DNA of 64,000 bases from Cryobacterium sp. GrIS_2_6 (GTDB lineage: Bacteria > Actinomycetota > Actinomycetes > Actinomycetales > Microbacteriaceae), in the NCBI RefSeq assembly GCF_035984545.1, contig NZ_JAXCHP010000001.1:868001-932000 (forward strand), given 5' to 3'. The notes under the pieces were generated by a model, which made no database searches, was not told the origin of the DNA, and saw only the letters and a list, made by a program, of their open reading frames with translations. A program made the position numbers and the translations under genes. Below are positions 49,701 to 58,020 of the stretch, one piece after another. The stretch's first letter is position 1. The number at the start of each line of letters is the position of its first letter.

Positions 49701-50337
49701 CGTAAATGAGATCCTCGGCCGTGTACGACGACCACGACTGGCCCTTGATCACCTGGTAGTAGGCAGGGGCGGGGGCATGAGGGCGGCGGCCGTGCGCGTC
49801 GATGCTCGGGAACACCGTCGAACCGTCGAGAATTTCCAGGCCGATGATCTGCCCGGCCATGTTCCGGCGGCGGTAAAGCACCCCGGCGTCGTAGCGCAGC
49901 TGGTTTTCCATCCAGATCGACAGCCACTCGTCGTACGGGTGCTCCCGGTCCGGGAAAGCCAGCACCGCGCGCGCCGCCTCGATGGCATCCTTCACATCCG
50001 AGGTCACGCCGGTGGCCGCCTGAAACAGGAGGCCCATCGACCGGATCTCATCGATTTTATGGTTAATGCACATACGAGAAACGTCGTAGGAGTTGACCAT
50101 CTCGCGCAGAGTATCGTACGAGGTGCGGCCCCACGCCTGCCGGGACCGAACCGCAAGGTTCACCCCAACCGGGAAGTCCATCGCCCGCGGCACCTGCGAG
50201 TACCCCGTCGACGGGACAGCCGGGCGACCCGGGCCCATCATCGTGGAACCCGTCATGCCCTGATCGGTCATGGCCTGATCGATCGCAGCCGGGACGCCGA
50301 AACCAAAGGACTTTGCAAGCCGTTCGAAGATACCCAT
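46768..50337 (-). CDS. Portal-MuF fusion protein carrying an intein
   Basis: 1189 residues before splicing, 885 after. Portal domain about 1-520 (VNSYDVSRMCINHKIDEIRS; LRYDAGVLYRRRNMAGQIIG; NRANGETQVDIQFRVNTLPW). Linker with an internal hairpin near residue 598. MuF minor-head domain about 680-885 (NRISSGLDSGWSSEKIAGTI; AHTEIARAQTLGSLDSY; DDACSECVDVA). The intein (residues 862-1165) interrupts the terminal HPR^CRC motif. Portal-MuF fusions are known in actinophages; MuF enters the head or is ejected with DNA. Confidence 0.92.
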   Translation of the reverse strand: MGIFERLAKSFGFGVPAAIDQAMTDQGMTGSTMMGPGRPAVPSTGYSQVPRAMDFPVGVNLAVRSRQAWGRTSYDTLREMVNSYDVSRMCINHKIDEIRSMGLLFQAATGVTSDVKDAIEAARAVLAFPDREHPYDEWLSIWMENQLRYDAGVLYRRRNMAGQIIGLEILDGSTVFPSIDAHGRRPHAPAPAYYQVIKGQSWSSYTAEDLIYARFRPQGDSPFGLAPLESIMLTANTDMRFQWHLLQMFTDGSVPAGFMELPPDISSPDQVAEWQDYYDAVVQGDQAKLHQLVAVPAGFKISETRPKGFDPLFPDYLVTRVAAAYGVVPQDLGLLKDVNRANGETQVDIQFRVNTLPWVRFVEQILNRYLQHDLGLPVRVSLDTGRDKEDRLMEAQAWEVYVKTGAASMDEMRQELLGLPVDNERPIPRGIITARTGFVPLTSILAISGTIDGQTGAPSDAQPLGLDAFAGAGGILPDKLPGGTDFKRAPTNPDEPAFPDLEHIIPGSDVVNGMPTVGGAITKAETAGVTAATGLTGSSLEGPVKMKDATDALQAELVKFRSFTKTRVKAGKWRDFQFEVAPPDIAEMLNKKGRESVPFLVPAAIEKSWRDSSDKVPQHAFDLRLTDHYTPLVATAMRALLASMDVAGVIGSLSGALVKDAASDAMFARARQMLGANADSSQIESVLRQLLADGYLTGAHGAAQQLGAHAVSVAGMTGQAVADVNWDAWVPGDAQAASLVADGGLRALLDSAGITVKGIEDTVLDQVGNRISSGLDSGWSSEKIAGTISDLIGSDSRAQLIAHTEIARAQTLGSLDSYSASGVGSWDLILSDDACSECVDVAAANPHPVTDTDNSPPVHPRCLPAATGLVVPADISHRFALEVASSVGFGDGGRATASAVADSVGHGSWLGLGSVTERHYVGDFIDIVTELGQKLTITPNHPVATVDGWVPAGDLREGDYVLSRGAVDPVLEGGPDVENIEATIKEVADALPVRFGPMPSAAEDFHGDGSEGHVYVVRSAGELPREGNLARDKSGDEGVLINAHVGQVDRVASSSLGLDAIALSAAPDGLMSSGREGQPALDAQTGHANKHGGTPISGLDVGLDEMPTDHAAVDAEGYCESLLASSPEVFANKVLSVKRYFAHTQVYNCNTTHGWYLANGIVVHNCRCAASPVVESINGSNIRTIDATE
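46843..47754 (-). mobile_element. Intein in the MuF domain, 304 aa
   Basis: Cys1 codon 47752..47754, terminal Asn 46843..46845, +1 Cys 46840..46842. Block A CLPAATGLVV; block B KLTITPNHPVATVDGW with the essential TPNH; then AGDLREGDYVLS; block F VYNCNTTHGWYL; block G NGIVVHN^C. All residues for Cys1/Asn/Cys+1 splicing are present. No LAGLIDADG or HNH domain; the about 160-residue linker between splicing halves is instead antisense to a homing endonuclease gene. Splicing restores HPRCRC. Confidence 0.92.
46909..47751 (+). CDS. Vsr-like homing endonuclease antisense to the intein
   Basis: 280 residues on the strand opposite the intein. N-terminal HTH (QYLVREYLGGTSEKALAVSF, then VDRRVIRRHLIEANIQPR, 9-47). 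Central PD-(D/E)xK/EDxHD (Vsr-like, DUF559-like) nuclease, with E115, D130 (YNVDVAL), E139 (VAVEVLGGAWH) and H146, then LLDSGFDVLYIW. C-terminal CHCGCG (243-248) and GHN (272-274), a motif shared by phage homing endonucleases. TACACT 5 nt before ATG resembles the leaderless promoter at 2623. TAA lies 3 bp inside the intein edge. GTG 46846 would also fit the frame. Confidence 0.88.
   Translation: MSKISLDTQYLVREYLGGTSEKALAVSFGVDRRVIRRHLIEANIQPRDRSSAMLVRMSRLGVEGRLSLTTAAHEAVRGSTQSDSIKAERARRNAIYLPNVSVYEDALVAGLVTREVAFTRQLACGPYNVDVALGTVAVEVLGGAWHRSKSHGERIRYLLDSGFDVLYIWSAFKYRVDSATAEHVIAFTEVAGRDPSINRRYRVIRGNGQFLAEFRHNVDEIPDIVPFSDRPETEPATVPYGICHCGCGRTTAIAKSDRRGHLKGEPMTYISGHNQARRGR
48538..48564 (-). promoter_or_regulatory. 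Terminator-like hairpin plus T TTT TTA heptamer in portal-MuF
   Basis: Minus strand AAGGGACG/CGTCCCTT (8 bp, 6-nt loop) followed by TTTTTTA inside the coding sequence at residues about 592-600, the portal-MuF junction. In the reading frame CCT-TTT-TTA, T-TTT-TTA is a perfect -1 slippery heptamer. A slip stops eight codons later, giving portal alone. Confidence 0.5.
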
Positions 50338-50340
50338 GCG

Positions 50341-51891
50341 TTACCTCCGGGCTTTCAGATCATTAGCGATTTCGCGCCAGTTGCGCGCGATAGAGGGAAC
50401 TTCGATGGCACGGTCAGCGGCCTGTTGCTTCCACGCCGACAGGAACACCACACCCGCCCCGGTGCCCTGAATGAACATCCGGTATAAGGCCTGAGACGCG
50501 CCGTCCACCTGGTCGTCGTGCGCGCCGTTCGGGAAGGAAGCGCACTCGTCCACGAACTCGTCACCCCACTGGCCCGCCCACACGTGCACGTTGCCCGCCT
50601 CGATGAACGGGGCCACAGCGTTCGCGCGGGAATACTTGGACTCTTTCGGGGTGATCGGGACGATCCCGCCAATTTTTGATTTCAACGTGTCGATGACAGC
50701 GGAACCGTTCGCCTTGTCCTCGACGAGCTTGGCGGTCGCCTGCGGCCACTTCAGCACCAGCCGTTCGAACGCGGCAATGGTCTGCGTGAATGACATCCGG
50801 CGGTGTACCTGATCGACGAGGAAGACGTCGGCGCCCTTCCGTGCCCACACCTGCCCGACCACAAAGTCGGAGCCCTTCGTGTCCTTGAACGTCATGTCCC
50901 AAGACATGAGCATTTCGTCGCACTCCATACGGCAGACACCGTTCACGTTCGCCCACATCGGCTCCGTGAAACGCTGCCACCACTGTCGCTGCCACACGTT
51001 GCCGGTATCCGGTGACGGGCGGCCCTGATACAGGGAGTTGAACACTCGAGAGCCCGCACGCACCTGAATGGCCTGCCACTGCTCCACCGTGCGACCCCGG
51101 GCAGACGTCAACCACTCGCCCGGCTTCCGGCCCAACAGATCCGTCTCGCCCAGCTCAGGCTTGTGATCAGCGAGCGCGGGAATGTTCACCACAGTCCACA
51201 GGTGACCGTCATCAGCAGCCAACAGACGGCCGGCCAGGTCATCCTCATGCCAACGCGTCAGAATGACAATCACCGGGGCACCAGGGGCCAGACGTGTCGA
51301 ACCGACCGACTGCCACCAATCCCACGCCTGATTCCGGTAATACTCCGAATCAGCCTGCGCAGCATCAGCCACCGGGTCATCAATGACCAGCAGATCCAGC
51401 GGGCGACCCGTCAAACCGGAACCGATACCCACACAGACGACGCCGCCGCGGTGACCATTCAACTGCCAACGCTTGGCCGCACCATTGTCCGGGGCAATCC
51501 GCAAACCCAGATCCAGCTCACCCTCGTCACCGTTATTGTTCGCGATCCAGTTGCGAATCTCACGCCCGAAACCCTCAGCCAAGGTCTGCGAATACGAAGC
51601 GATGCCCACCCGAAGATCCGGGTTCTGCAACAGCGCCCACAGCACGCCCGTCTTCGTGACCCTCTGGCTTTTGCCCTCCTGAGGGGGCAGGGACACGATC
51701 AGGCGGCCATCAGGAGTATTCAGCACCTTCACCAGCGCCTCATCGATGACCGACAGCGCCTCCGTCTGCACCGTCTTCACATCGATCGCCCGAGCCAAAT
51801 CACCCGGCGTCTCCCACCGAACAACCGGAGGGGCAAACCGGGCCAACGCCGCATCAAACGCAGCCAGATCAAGCGAGGAAAAACCCGACAT
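50341..51891 (-). CDS. terL: Terminase large subunit
   Basis: 516 residues from ATG 51891 (RBS AGGAGGG). ATPase: Walker A PPQEGKS (69-75), Walker B LLVIDD (167-172), coupling motif TRWHEDDLAGRL (212-223). Nuclease: D332 (SWDMTF), E391 and D459/D460 (GAHDDQ). Motor for DNA packaging; meets the portal encoded 3 nt downstream. Confidence 0.95.
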   Translation of the reverse strand: MSGFSSLDLAAFDAALARFAPPVVRWETPGDLARAIDVKTVQTEALSVIDEALVKVLNTPDGRLIVSLPPQEGKSQRVTKTGVLWALLQNPDLRVGIASYSQTLAEGFGREIRNWIANNNGDEGELDLGLRIAPDNGAAKRWQLNGHRGGVVCVGIGSGLTGRPLDLLVIDDPVADAAQADSEYYRNQAWDWWQSVGSTRLAPGAPVIVILTRWHEDDLAGRLLAADDGHLWTVVNIPALADHKPELGETDLLGRKPGEWLTSARGRTVEQWQAIQVRAGSRVFNSLYQGRPSPDTGNVWQRQWWQRFTEPMWANVNGVCRMECDEMLMSWDMTFKDTKGSDFVVGQVWARKGADVFLVDQVHRRMSFTQTIAAFERLVLKWPQATAKLVEDKANGSAVIDTLKSKIGGIVPITPKESKYSRANAVAPFIEAGNVHVWAGQWGDEFVDECASFPNGAHDDQVDGASQALYRMFIQGTGAGVVFLSAWKQQAADRAIEVPSIARNWREIANDLKARR

Positions 51892-52580
51892 CAGGAAGCC
51901 CTCCTGACTGCCCAACGGGCAAGAAAATATTTATGGGGGAGCAGGACCAACCAGACCGGAAACCCCGCCAGATCGACCCACAACCCCGGGGGACGCCACA
52001 CCAGCCCAACCAGACCGGGAGAAAACGGTTTGGAGTCGAAAAAACCGGGGAAATGGGTGTGGGGGGTATTGCGGATTGGCCGTCACCTCTTTGGGGGGTG
52101 CGCTGAAAACTGACGGAAGTTTGAACCGGCCGGCGTAGTCGTGTCTGTGTGCGGCCTTGTGCGTCTGTGTGGGGCGTTGGATGTTCGGCGGGTGCGTCCG
52201 TCGCGGCGGTGCGTCACTGTGGCTCGTGTGTGGCCGTGGTGGCGTGCCGGGGTGATTGTGTGGCTGCCGGGTGCGGTCGTGGGTGCTCTGCCGCGTGCTC
52301 GCTGGGGTGGCGAGGTCGTGGCGGGCGGCCGTGTCGAGGTGTGGCCGGCCCGGGGTTGCCTGTTGTCTGTCCTGTTCGGCGTGTCGTCGACTGGGCGGGG
52401 CGTGAGGCGGGCGAATCAGGTGGGGGAAAGTGCTTGGGAATGGGTGGGTTTAGCCGGGCTGAAATCCGGGGTTATCCACAGGAAAAAGGCCGAAACTGAC
52501 ATAATACTGTTTATCGGTCACTTTTTCACCGAAGTTATCCACAGGGTAAATGCTCACCTGAAAATGTTCATGCCCCCATT
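51892..52580. other. 689-bp gene-free gap between terL and terS (junction of the two copies)
   Basis: The left part (51920-52030) is A/C-rich, 52090-52400 is G/T-rich with many GTG/TGTG words, and the DnaA pair lies at 52472..52480 and 52535..52543. Duplicate of 1..278 from 52303 onward. Open frames here are biased low-complexity. Likely packaging and/or replication control region; no cos recognised. Confidence 0.6.
52472..52543. promoter_or_regulatory. DnaA box pair (second copy)
   Basis: TTATCCACA at 52472..52480 and 52535..52543; same as 170..241. Confidence 0.6.
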
Positions 52581-53180
52581 TTATCGGGCATTCAACTCCC
52601 CGGCAGCAGCCAGGACCAGAGTCTCCCGCATCAGCCCCGGCATCAGCGACTTCTGCGCCGCACTCAACCCCAGCTGGGCCGAGTCGAGGACCGTCGTCAA
52701 CACCATGGCCATAAGCTCGCCTTGACGTTCAGCGAGACGCACCTGACGTTCACCAAGACCCGCCTGCACCGCCTTACTCGCGAAGGTGGCCAGACGGTCA
52801 CGCTCCAAAGACTCCAACTGTGCAAGACCGCGAATGTACTCGCCGACCTTGCCGAACTCGCCCATCGCATCACCGACCAGCGCATCACGCAGCGTGGGGG
52901 ACTCAGCGACCAGCTTCTCCAACTCGGCACTGTACGCATCCACGCGCATCCGCGACTGAGTGACCAGGCGCAGCAGGACCTCGCCCGGATCGTCCACAGC
53001 CTCACCCAAAGCCCACTTCGACAGCTGCGCGCGCACCATCGCACTCGACCGAACCTGAGGGGCAGCACCGCCATGAAAGCGACACACCATCCCCCCAGCA
53101 ATCGCCGAGTGCCCACACGGGCCGCCGCCATCTTTCTTCTGTGCCGTGCACATCTGCTTGACGACGTAAGCCCGAGGCAT
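52581..53180 (-). CDS. Probable terminase small subunit (second copy)
   Basis: Identical to 279..878; here it is seen in its true position upstream of terL. Confidence 0.6.
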   Translation of the reverse strand: MPRAYVVKQMCTAQKKDGGGPCGHSAIAGGMVCRFHGGAAPQVRSSAMVRAQLSKWALGEAVDDPGEVLLRLVTQSRMRVDAYSAELEKLVAESPTLRDALVGDAMGEFGKVGEYIRGLAQLESLERDRLATFASKAVQAGLGERQVRLAERQGELMAMVLTTVLDSAQLGLSAAQKSLMPGLMRETLVLAAAGELNAR

Positions 53181-53246
53181 CGAATCTCCCTACTGGGTAT
53201 ACATTCACCAAAGGGTGAGGCTCAGGCGTCCGGGTCGTGTGTGCGT

Positions 53247-53684
53247 TCATTCGGGGATGTACACCCACCGGTTGGTTTGTGGGTTGATGCCTGCGAGCTT
53301 GTAGCGTGCTGCACTGGCGGGTATGACTGTCACGGGGCCGTCGCTCATGAAGAGCTGCGGGACTACGACCACGGGGAGCATGATGTGTGCCATCCCGTTG
53401 TGTGATTTGACGAGCATGCCGTCGTGGGCGCCGCCTTCGATTTCGATGGGCTTGGCGTCTTCGGGGTGCCATGTGGCGGTGATGGTGCGCTCGAGGGTCG
53501 CGGTGTCTTCGCGTGCAGAGTATTGGACCGCTTCGGGGTCGAAGTCGCAGAGGCCGTGAGTGTCGGCGTATGTGACCATTTCGCGCTGGAGCTGATCGTG
53601 TGCCCAGCTTTCGGCTTCGGCCTGCAACATGATTGTTGGGTCTGAGATGTGCATCTTGGCGTGGAACGGGGCGACGTAGCTCAT
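53247..53684 (-). CDS. Hypothetical protein, 145 aa (second copy)
   Basis: Identical to 945..1382. Confidence 0.7.
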   Translation of the reverse strand: MSYVAPFHAKMHISDPTIMLQAEAESWAHDQLQREMVTYADTHGLCDFDPEAVQYSAREDTATLERTITATWHPEDAKPIEIEGGAHDGMLVKSHNGMAHIMLPVVVVPQLFMSDGPVTVIPASAARYKLAGINPQTNRWVYIPE

Positions 53685-53699
53685 TGGTCTCCTTCGCCC

Positions 53700-53831
53700 T
53701 TATCGGGTGCTCGGGTGCGCTTCGGCCAGGTGTTGGTCTATCTCTGTGGTGTCCCACACGCTTCGGACGTCGACCTGTGTTCCGCAGTGGTGGCAGGTGG
53801 CTGTGATCGTCTGTGCTCGTTGGTCACTCAT
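53700..53831 (-). CDS. C2H2 zinc-finger microprotein (second copy)
   Basis: Identical to 1398..1529. Confidence 0.65.
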   Translation of the reverse strand: MSDQRAQTITATCHHCGTQVDVRSVWDTTEIDQHLAEAHPSTR

Positions 53832-54165
53832 GGGCGCCGTGTATCGCGTCCGTGTGTGCTGCGAGTAGCTGGTCATACGTCAACGTGCTGCCACCGATGA
53901 TCGCTAGGACGCAGCGGGTGCAGGTGGAGAGTGTCTCGGGGGCGTTGGTGTGTGCGTTGGTGCGCGAAGTGTTGTCCGTGAGCCATGGTGGCTTGACGGG
54001 CGTCGCGTGCGGAGGCTTGCGGGATGTGCGCTCCCACGCTGCGCTGTACAGGCGGGGCTGGTACTCGGTGAAGCTCAGGAGGAGCGAGCCCTCCCTGTTG
54101 TCCCAGTACCCTGCCCGGGCGTCTTCGATACCGGCGCGGATCGCGCGTGCGTGACTGGTCTTCAC
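53824..54165 (-). CDS. Hypothetical protein, 113 aa (second copy)
   Basis: Identical to 1522..1863. Confidence 0.65.
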   Translation of the reverse strand: MKTSHARAIRAGIEDARAGYWDNREGSLLLSFTEYQPRLYSAAWERTSRKPPHATPVKPPWLTDNTSRTNAHTNAPETLSTCTRCVLAIIGGSTLTYDQLLAAHTDAIHGAHE

Positions 54166-54656
54166 TGGGTGGCCTTCCCTCTCGGGCTGAAGTATGCGGC
54201 GTTGAGGTCGCGGGGTGGGCAGCTTGCCTGCGCAGATCCGGATCCGGGCGAGGGTGGCGGGTTCTGCGGGCCAGCGTTACTCGTGCGGGGCTGCGAACCT
54301 TTGGAGATTGGTGTTCCGACGGGGCGAGGCCGCTTTGCCGCTGCGCTGTCCGAAGCTGGCGCGACTGCGGTGGGTGCAGATGTCGGCTCGGGTACGAACG
54401 CGAGGAGGTCCCTTGCCCGGTTCCATTCGCGGCGGTTGAACAGCTTGGGGAGGTCTTCCCACGCCCATGTGCCGGGGCATTGCATGCGGCCGTTGGTCTT
54501 GGCGACGATTTGGATGCGGCCGTGTTCGCATTCGCGGAGGTCGTCGAGCCTGAATAGCTTCGGGCCGCTGAGGTGGTCACGGCTGGGCGGGTTGGCCAGT
54601 GCCCGGCAGTGTGTGGCGTGCTGACGGGGCCGGTCGTCGTTCAGGTTCGGGGTCAC
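54162..54656 (-). CDS. Hypothetical protein, 164 aa (second copy)
   Basis: Identical to 1860..2354. Confidence 0.65.
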   Translation of the reverse strand: MTPNLNDDRPRQHATHCRALANPPSRDHLSGPKLFRLDDLRECEHGRIQIVAKTNGRMQCPGTWAWEDLPKLFNRREWNRARDLLAFVPEPTSAPTAVAPASDSAAAKRPRPVGTPISKGSQPRTSNAGPQNPPPSPGSGSAQASCPPRDLNAAYFSPRGKATQ

Positions 54657-54823
54657 TGGGCGCCGCCGTGGCCCTTGAAGATGTTGACCGTGGAGGGGGC
54701 TGCGGTCTTCTCGGTCTTGAACGGGGCGACAGCGACGGCGACCGCGAGGCCGACAGTGAGCGTGATGATAATGACACCGGTGCAGATAGCGCCGATCCAG
54801 CTGACGATTTCCCAGGGGTTCAT
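54653..54823 (-). CDS. Membrane microprotein, 56 aa (second copy)
   Basis: Identical to 2351..2521. Confidence 0.65.
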   Translation of the reverse strand: MNPWEIVSWIGAICTGVIIITLTVGLAVAVAVAPFKTEKTAAPSTVNIFKGHGGAQ

Positions 54824-54888
54824 GGTGTGCGCTCCGTTGTTGTTTTGGCCAGGATGTCGGGCATGCCGTATGAGGGCGGATACATGAC

Positions 54889-54936
54889 TGGGTTTACCCA
54901 ATTCCAGTACACTGTGTACTCGGGTACACTGTGTGG
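54889..54936 (+). promoter_or_regulatory. HTH operator/promoter (second copy)
   Basis: Same palindromes and TACACT box as 2587..2634. Confidence 0.6.
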
Positions 54937-55140
54937 ATGACTCGTGATGATGCCGTAGACGACCTCAAGGCGCTCGCCTCATACGATTTCGAGGCCGACC
55001 GCGCCCAACGCATCGAAGCAGCTCGATCGTCTGGCGTTACGTGGCGCGAGATCGCAGCCATCCTCGGCATGACCGATAACGGCGTTCACAAGGCCTACAA
55101 GAAGTGGTTAGCCACCAAAGAGCAGCCTCAGCCGATGTGA
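54937..55140 (+). CDS. Small HTH protein (second copy)
   Basis: Identical to 2635..2838. Confidence 0.75.
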   Translation: MTRDDAVDDLKALASYDFEADRAQRIEAARSSGVTWREIAAILGMTDNGVHKAYKKWLATKEQPQPM

Positions 55141-55493
55141 GCGGCGAACGCTGCAGCGGGCAAACCTGCGACGTCGACCGCGGGTAGTTCCACCCGTGAA
55201 GGGTTCGTTTCGAGCCCGCACACCGTGCACACGTCGACGGTGACCCGGATGGGAGCCTGCACAGTGCCCTCTAAGCGCGTAACAGGCTCCGTGGTGTGCT
55301 GGCAGAGGAGGATACCCCCGCACGAGCCACAGTGGACGGGCTGCGGAGTATCAGCGTGCACCTGCACGTGATGTCCGAGGTTCGCACAGCCGGGCTTCCC
55401 GCACACGACGGCGGCGACGGCCGGTGAACCCGAAGATTCGCCCTTGCCGCCGAAGGTGAAGCCGTGCTCAGCCTCAATGTCTGCGAGTGTCAC
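55128..55493 (-). CDS. Zinc-ribbon protein, 121 aa (second copy)
   Basis: Identical to 2826..3191. Confidence 0.65.
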   Translation of the reverse strand: MTLADIEAEHGFTFGGKGESSGSPAVAAVVCGKPGCANLGHHVQVHADTPQPVHCGSCGGILLCQHTTEPVTRLEGTVQAPIRVTVDVCTVCGLETNPSRVELPAVDVAGLPAAAFAAHIG

Positions 55494-55630
55494 TGGTCAG
55501 TCCTTAGCTTGATGTGCTGCATGACGAGGGCGAGCGCCTGCTCCTCGAGAAAACCCGCCTGCATGTAGGCGACGAACATCCGGAACGTTTCAGCGGCGTG
55601 TGAGCGCATCGCGGCGGAAGGTTCAACCAT
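55490..55630 (-). CDS. Microprotein, 46 aa (second copy)
   Basis: Identical to 3188..3328. Confidence 0.55.
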   Translation of the reverse strand: MVEPSAAMRSHAAETFRMFVAYMQAGFLEEQALALVMQHIKLRTDQ

Positions 55631-56118
55631 CACAGCCAGCCCTTCGCCTTGAAAACGGCCACGTAGGATCCGGGGAACACGCACCCGAAGTAACGGCGGT
55701 CCTCGAAGACCTGAATGCCGGCGCCATACACGTAGGCGGCATCAGCCAGGGCGGCGCACTGCAGTGTCTTTGTGGCCGATAGCCGGCGGAGTAGCCAGCG
55801 CGGGGTGCGCTCGTGCATGATCTGCTCAAGGCCGATCGCCACGTCGTCAATCCACGAGTACGGGCTGCCCTCGATGCCTTCACACCATGCGACGATCCCG
55901 GAACGCTCCGAGTCCGTGAGTGCGAACGACGACCAGTCGATGTGCCCAAAATGTGTCATCGGGCGGATGCGGGCCCCGGACTTCTCGGCGCCAATGCACA
56001 GCACCTCGTCCACGGCGACCACGACATGGTTCACGGGGGAGCGGGTGACGGCACGGATCAGCCAGCCAAGCGGGCCGCGCGTGCGGACGAGGCCGATCTG
56101 GCCGGCGAGCTCAGACAC
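55630..56118 (-). CDS. Permuted papain-like hydrolase (second copy)
   Basis: Identical to 3328..3816. Confidence 0.6.
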   Translation of the reverse strand: MSELAGQIGLVRTRGPLGWLIRAVTRSPVNHVVVAVDEVLCIGAEKSGARIRPMTHFGHIDWSSFALTDSERSGIVAWCEGIEGSPYSWIDDVAIGLEQIMHERTPRWLLRRLSATKTLQCAALADAAYVYGAGIQVFEDRRYFGCVFPGSYVAVFKAKGWL

Positions 56119-56665
56119 GGACGGCCAGCCTTTTAGCCATATCTTTGAGCGCCTTGTTGTGCGAGATGTCGAGCACGGGGCGGGCCTCAGCGCAGATGAC
56201 CGCGTTTCGGTGAACAGTCATTTCGTTGTCTTGAAGGGTCTCGCCCGAGGCGGACCAGTTGGTGGATCCGCCGATGCGCCACACGCCGTCGATGATCACC
56301 ATTTTCCGGTGAACGATAGCCCCGTGCTCAGACGTGCCGATGGCGACGGAGTTCGAGTCCATCTCGTGCTTGAACTTGGTCAGCAGAGCCTTCTCGTGCA
56401 CCCCGCCGGCCTGGGACTTGTCGAGGGTGATCTGCACGAAGATGGCGGGGTTGTCGATGATGTGCGCGATGATCTCGGCGAGTTCGTCATCGTCCCAGCC
56501 GAACATCGAAATGATAAGGCTGTGCTGCGCGGACGCGATGACGGCCTTGAGTGCCCCATGGACGTCATCGATGGGCGAGTAGAACGTGCGCGTGTCCGCA
56601 GGGTACGTGGGGTCGACGGGGGAGGCTTTGAACTGGTCGAGGTCAGCGATGGTCAGCAGTGCCAT
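56111..56665 (-). CDS. Phospholipase D-family nuclease (second copy)
   Basis: Identical to 3809..4363. Confidence 0.75.
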   Translation of the reverse strand: MALLTIADLDQFKASPVDPTYPADTRTFYSPIDDVHGALKAVIASAQHSLIISMFGWDDDELAEIIAHIIDNPAIFVQITLDKSQAGGVHEKALLTKFKHEMDSNSVAIGTSEHGAIVHRKMVIIDGVWRIGGSTNWSASGETLQDNEMTVHRNAVICAEARPVLDISHNKALKDMAKRLAVRV

Positions 56666-56685
56666 GGTGGGCCTCTCGATCGGTG

Positions 56686-56763
56686 TCACTTTTCGTCTAC
56701 CGTGTGCTCGGCGTCGAACTGGGTTGCGTAGGCTTCTTCGGTGTCGTCTTCGCGGCCGGTCAT
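56686..56763 (-). CDS. Acidic microprotein, 25 aa (second copy)
   Basis: Identical to 4384..4461. Confidence 0.4.
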   Translation of the reverse strand: MTGREDDTEEAYATQFDAEHTVDEK

Positions 56764-56846
56764 GGCTTGACCTTGTGCGTGCACAGGGTGGCGAGTGTGA
56801 TCGTGGGCCAGACGCGGTTGCAGTACTGGCACTGGAACGGGTTCAT
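56760..56846 (-). CDS. Zinc-finger microprotein, 28 aa (second copy)
   Basis: Identical to 4458..4544. Confidence 0.5.
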   Translation of the reverse strand: MNPFQCQYCNRVWPTITLATLCTHKVKP

Positions 56847-57073
56847 GCGCGCTCCCTGGCTTCTCTGCCGTCGAGTGAGCAATGAAGCACGTGCCAGCAG
56901 TCGCCGTCTCCGTCGTTGTGCACGGACGACGCAGGACCGCACCAGCAGTCGATCGCTTCGTGCTGCATCTTGTCCCGGTTCGGGTACCGATGCGCCTCGG
57001 GGTAAGACTCGAAATCCCAGATCCAGTATTTGCGCGTGACGAACGCCGTGAACAGCCATTTGAGCCGCCGCAT
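56843..57073 (-). CDS. Cys/His-rich protein, 76 aa (second copy)
   Basis: Identical to 4541..4771. Confidence 0.65.
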   Translation of the reverse strand: MRRLKWLFTAFVTRKYWIWDFESYPEAHRYPNRDKMQHEAIDCWCGPASSVHNDGDGDCWHVLHCSLDGREARERA

Positions 57074-57092
57074 GTTCGCCCTCTCGAAGAAC

Positions 57093-57188
57093 TTCCGTCA
57101 TCCCGCGCAGGTCAACCAGTCGTGAACAGGAACACGACCTCAGGGCTGCCTTCACCGCTATGGACGGTGTTGACGCGGGATGACGGAA
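57093..57188. repeat. 15-bp inverted-repeat element (second copy)
   Basis: Same as 4791..4886. Confidence 0.55.
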
Positions 57189-57232
57189 AGGTGAACGCCC
57201 CGTGGAGTAGACGAGGCGTGCAAGGGGTGCCT

Positions 57233-57394
57233 TTAGCCGGCGCAGTCGTCACACAGCCAGACACCGGGCCAGCACCACGGCGCTGGAAGGCTGCCACAGT
57301 GAATGCACGGATGCGGGGGTGTCACCGGGGGCAGCTTGCGGGCCTTGGCCTGTCGAGCGTAGGACTTGGTAAGGTCGCGCTTCGGCTTGCCCAT
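57233..57394 (-). CDS. Zinc-ribbon microprotein, 53 aa (second copy)
   Basis: Identical to 4931..5092. Confidence 0.6.
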   Translation of the reverse strand: MGKPKRDLTKSYARQAKARKLPPVTPPHPCIHCGSLPAPWCWPGVWLCDDCAG

Positions 57395-57697
57395 GTCGCG
57401 CCTTTCGGTAGGTGCTTTCCGCGCCCGCCCCGTTTTCCAGTCGCCTTCACGGCATAGGCCAGGACTCGCTCACCCGCTCACGAAACACAGTGTCTGCGGG
57501 GGAGGTCGTAGCCTCTCAGGGGATTTCATGGTGGGCGGGCGCGGAAAATATTGGGTGGATACAGCGAGGGGCCAATGCTCGCCTTGCGCGAATCGCCGTC
57601 GAGCAGCAGTCAGTCACGGTGGATTCGGGGAACACTCTGGGGATCGCTTCGTCTCGTGCTACCGCGACTAGACACCTGCTTGGGCTATGTGTATCCG

Positions 57698-57785
57698 CGG
57701 ATGTCGGAGGATTCGAACCCCTCACGGCTACAAACCGTGCCCTGGTATTCGACACCAGTGCCCCACCATTGGGACTTCGCCACCC
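57698..57785 (-). tRNA. tRNA-Ser (CGA), second copy with one extra D-arm base
   Basis: As 5396..5482 but with GGGG rather than GGG in the D-arm (plus-strand CCCC at 57761..57764). GTCC/GGGC can pair in both versions (8-nt loop here, 7-nt in the first copy), so folding does not decide which is right. Confidence 0.7.
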
Positions 57786-57918
57786 TTGAGCCCCGATATC
57801 TACCGTCGTGGCTAGCGCGTGTTCAGTTGTGCACGATGCCTGTTCGGTGCTCTCGTGCGCTCGTTGGCTTGCCTGCCGGTGAGCTACCGGCGTCTGCACT
57901 TCGGCAAGTTTTGGGCAC

Positions 57919-57950
57919 AAAAAAAGGGCGACTACCGAAGTAGCCGCCCT
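57919..57950 (-). terminator. UUCG terminator (second copy)
   Basis: Same as 5616..5647. Confidence 0.85.
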
Positions 57951-58020
57951 CTCTTTTGAAAGTCAGATGGACACTCACCGTGGGAACGGGAATGCCTTAC
58001 ATGCATAGCATACTGCCTGA

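Noticed and set aside
48829..50487. 552-aa plus-strand frame opposite the portal domain
   Set aside because: Composition (Arg/His/Val/Leu) typical of an antisense shadow; no domain visible. Considered because the same gene has a true antisense partner farther downstream.
52141..52725. 194-aa plus-strand frame in the terminase gap
   Set aside because: Begins in G/T-rich biased DNA, has no RBS, and runs through the DnaA boxes and into terS antisense.
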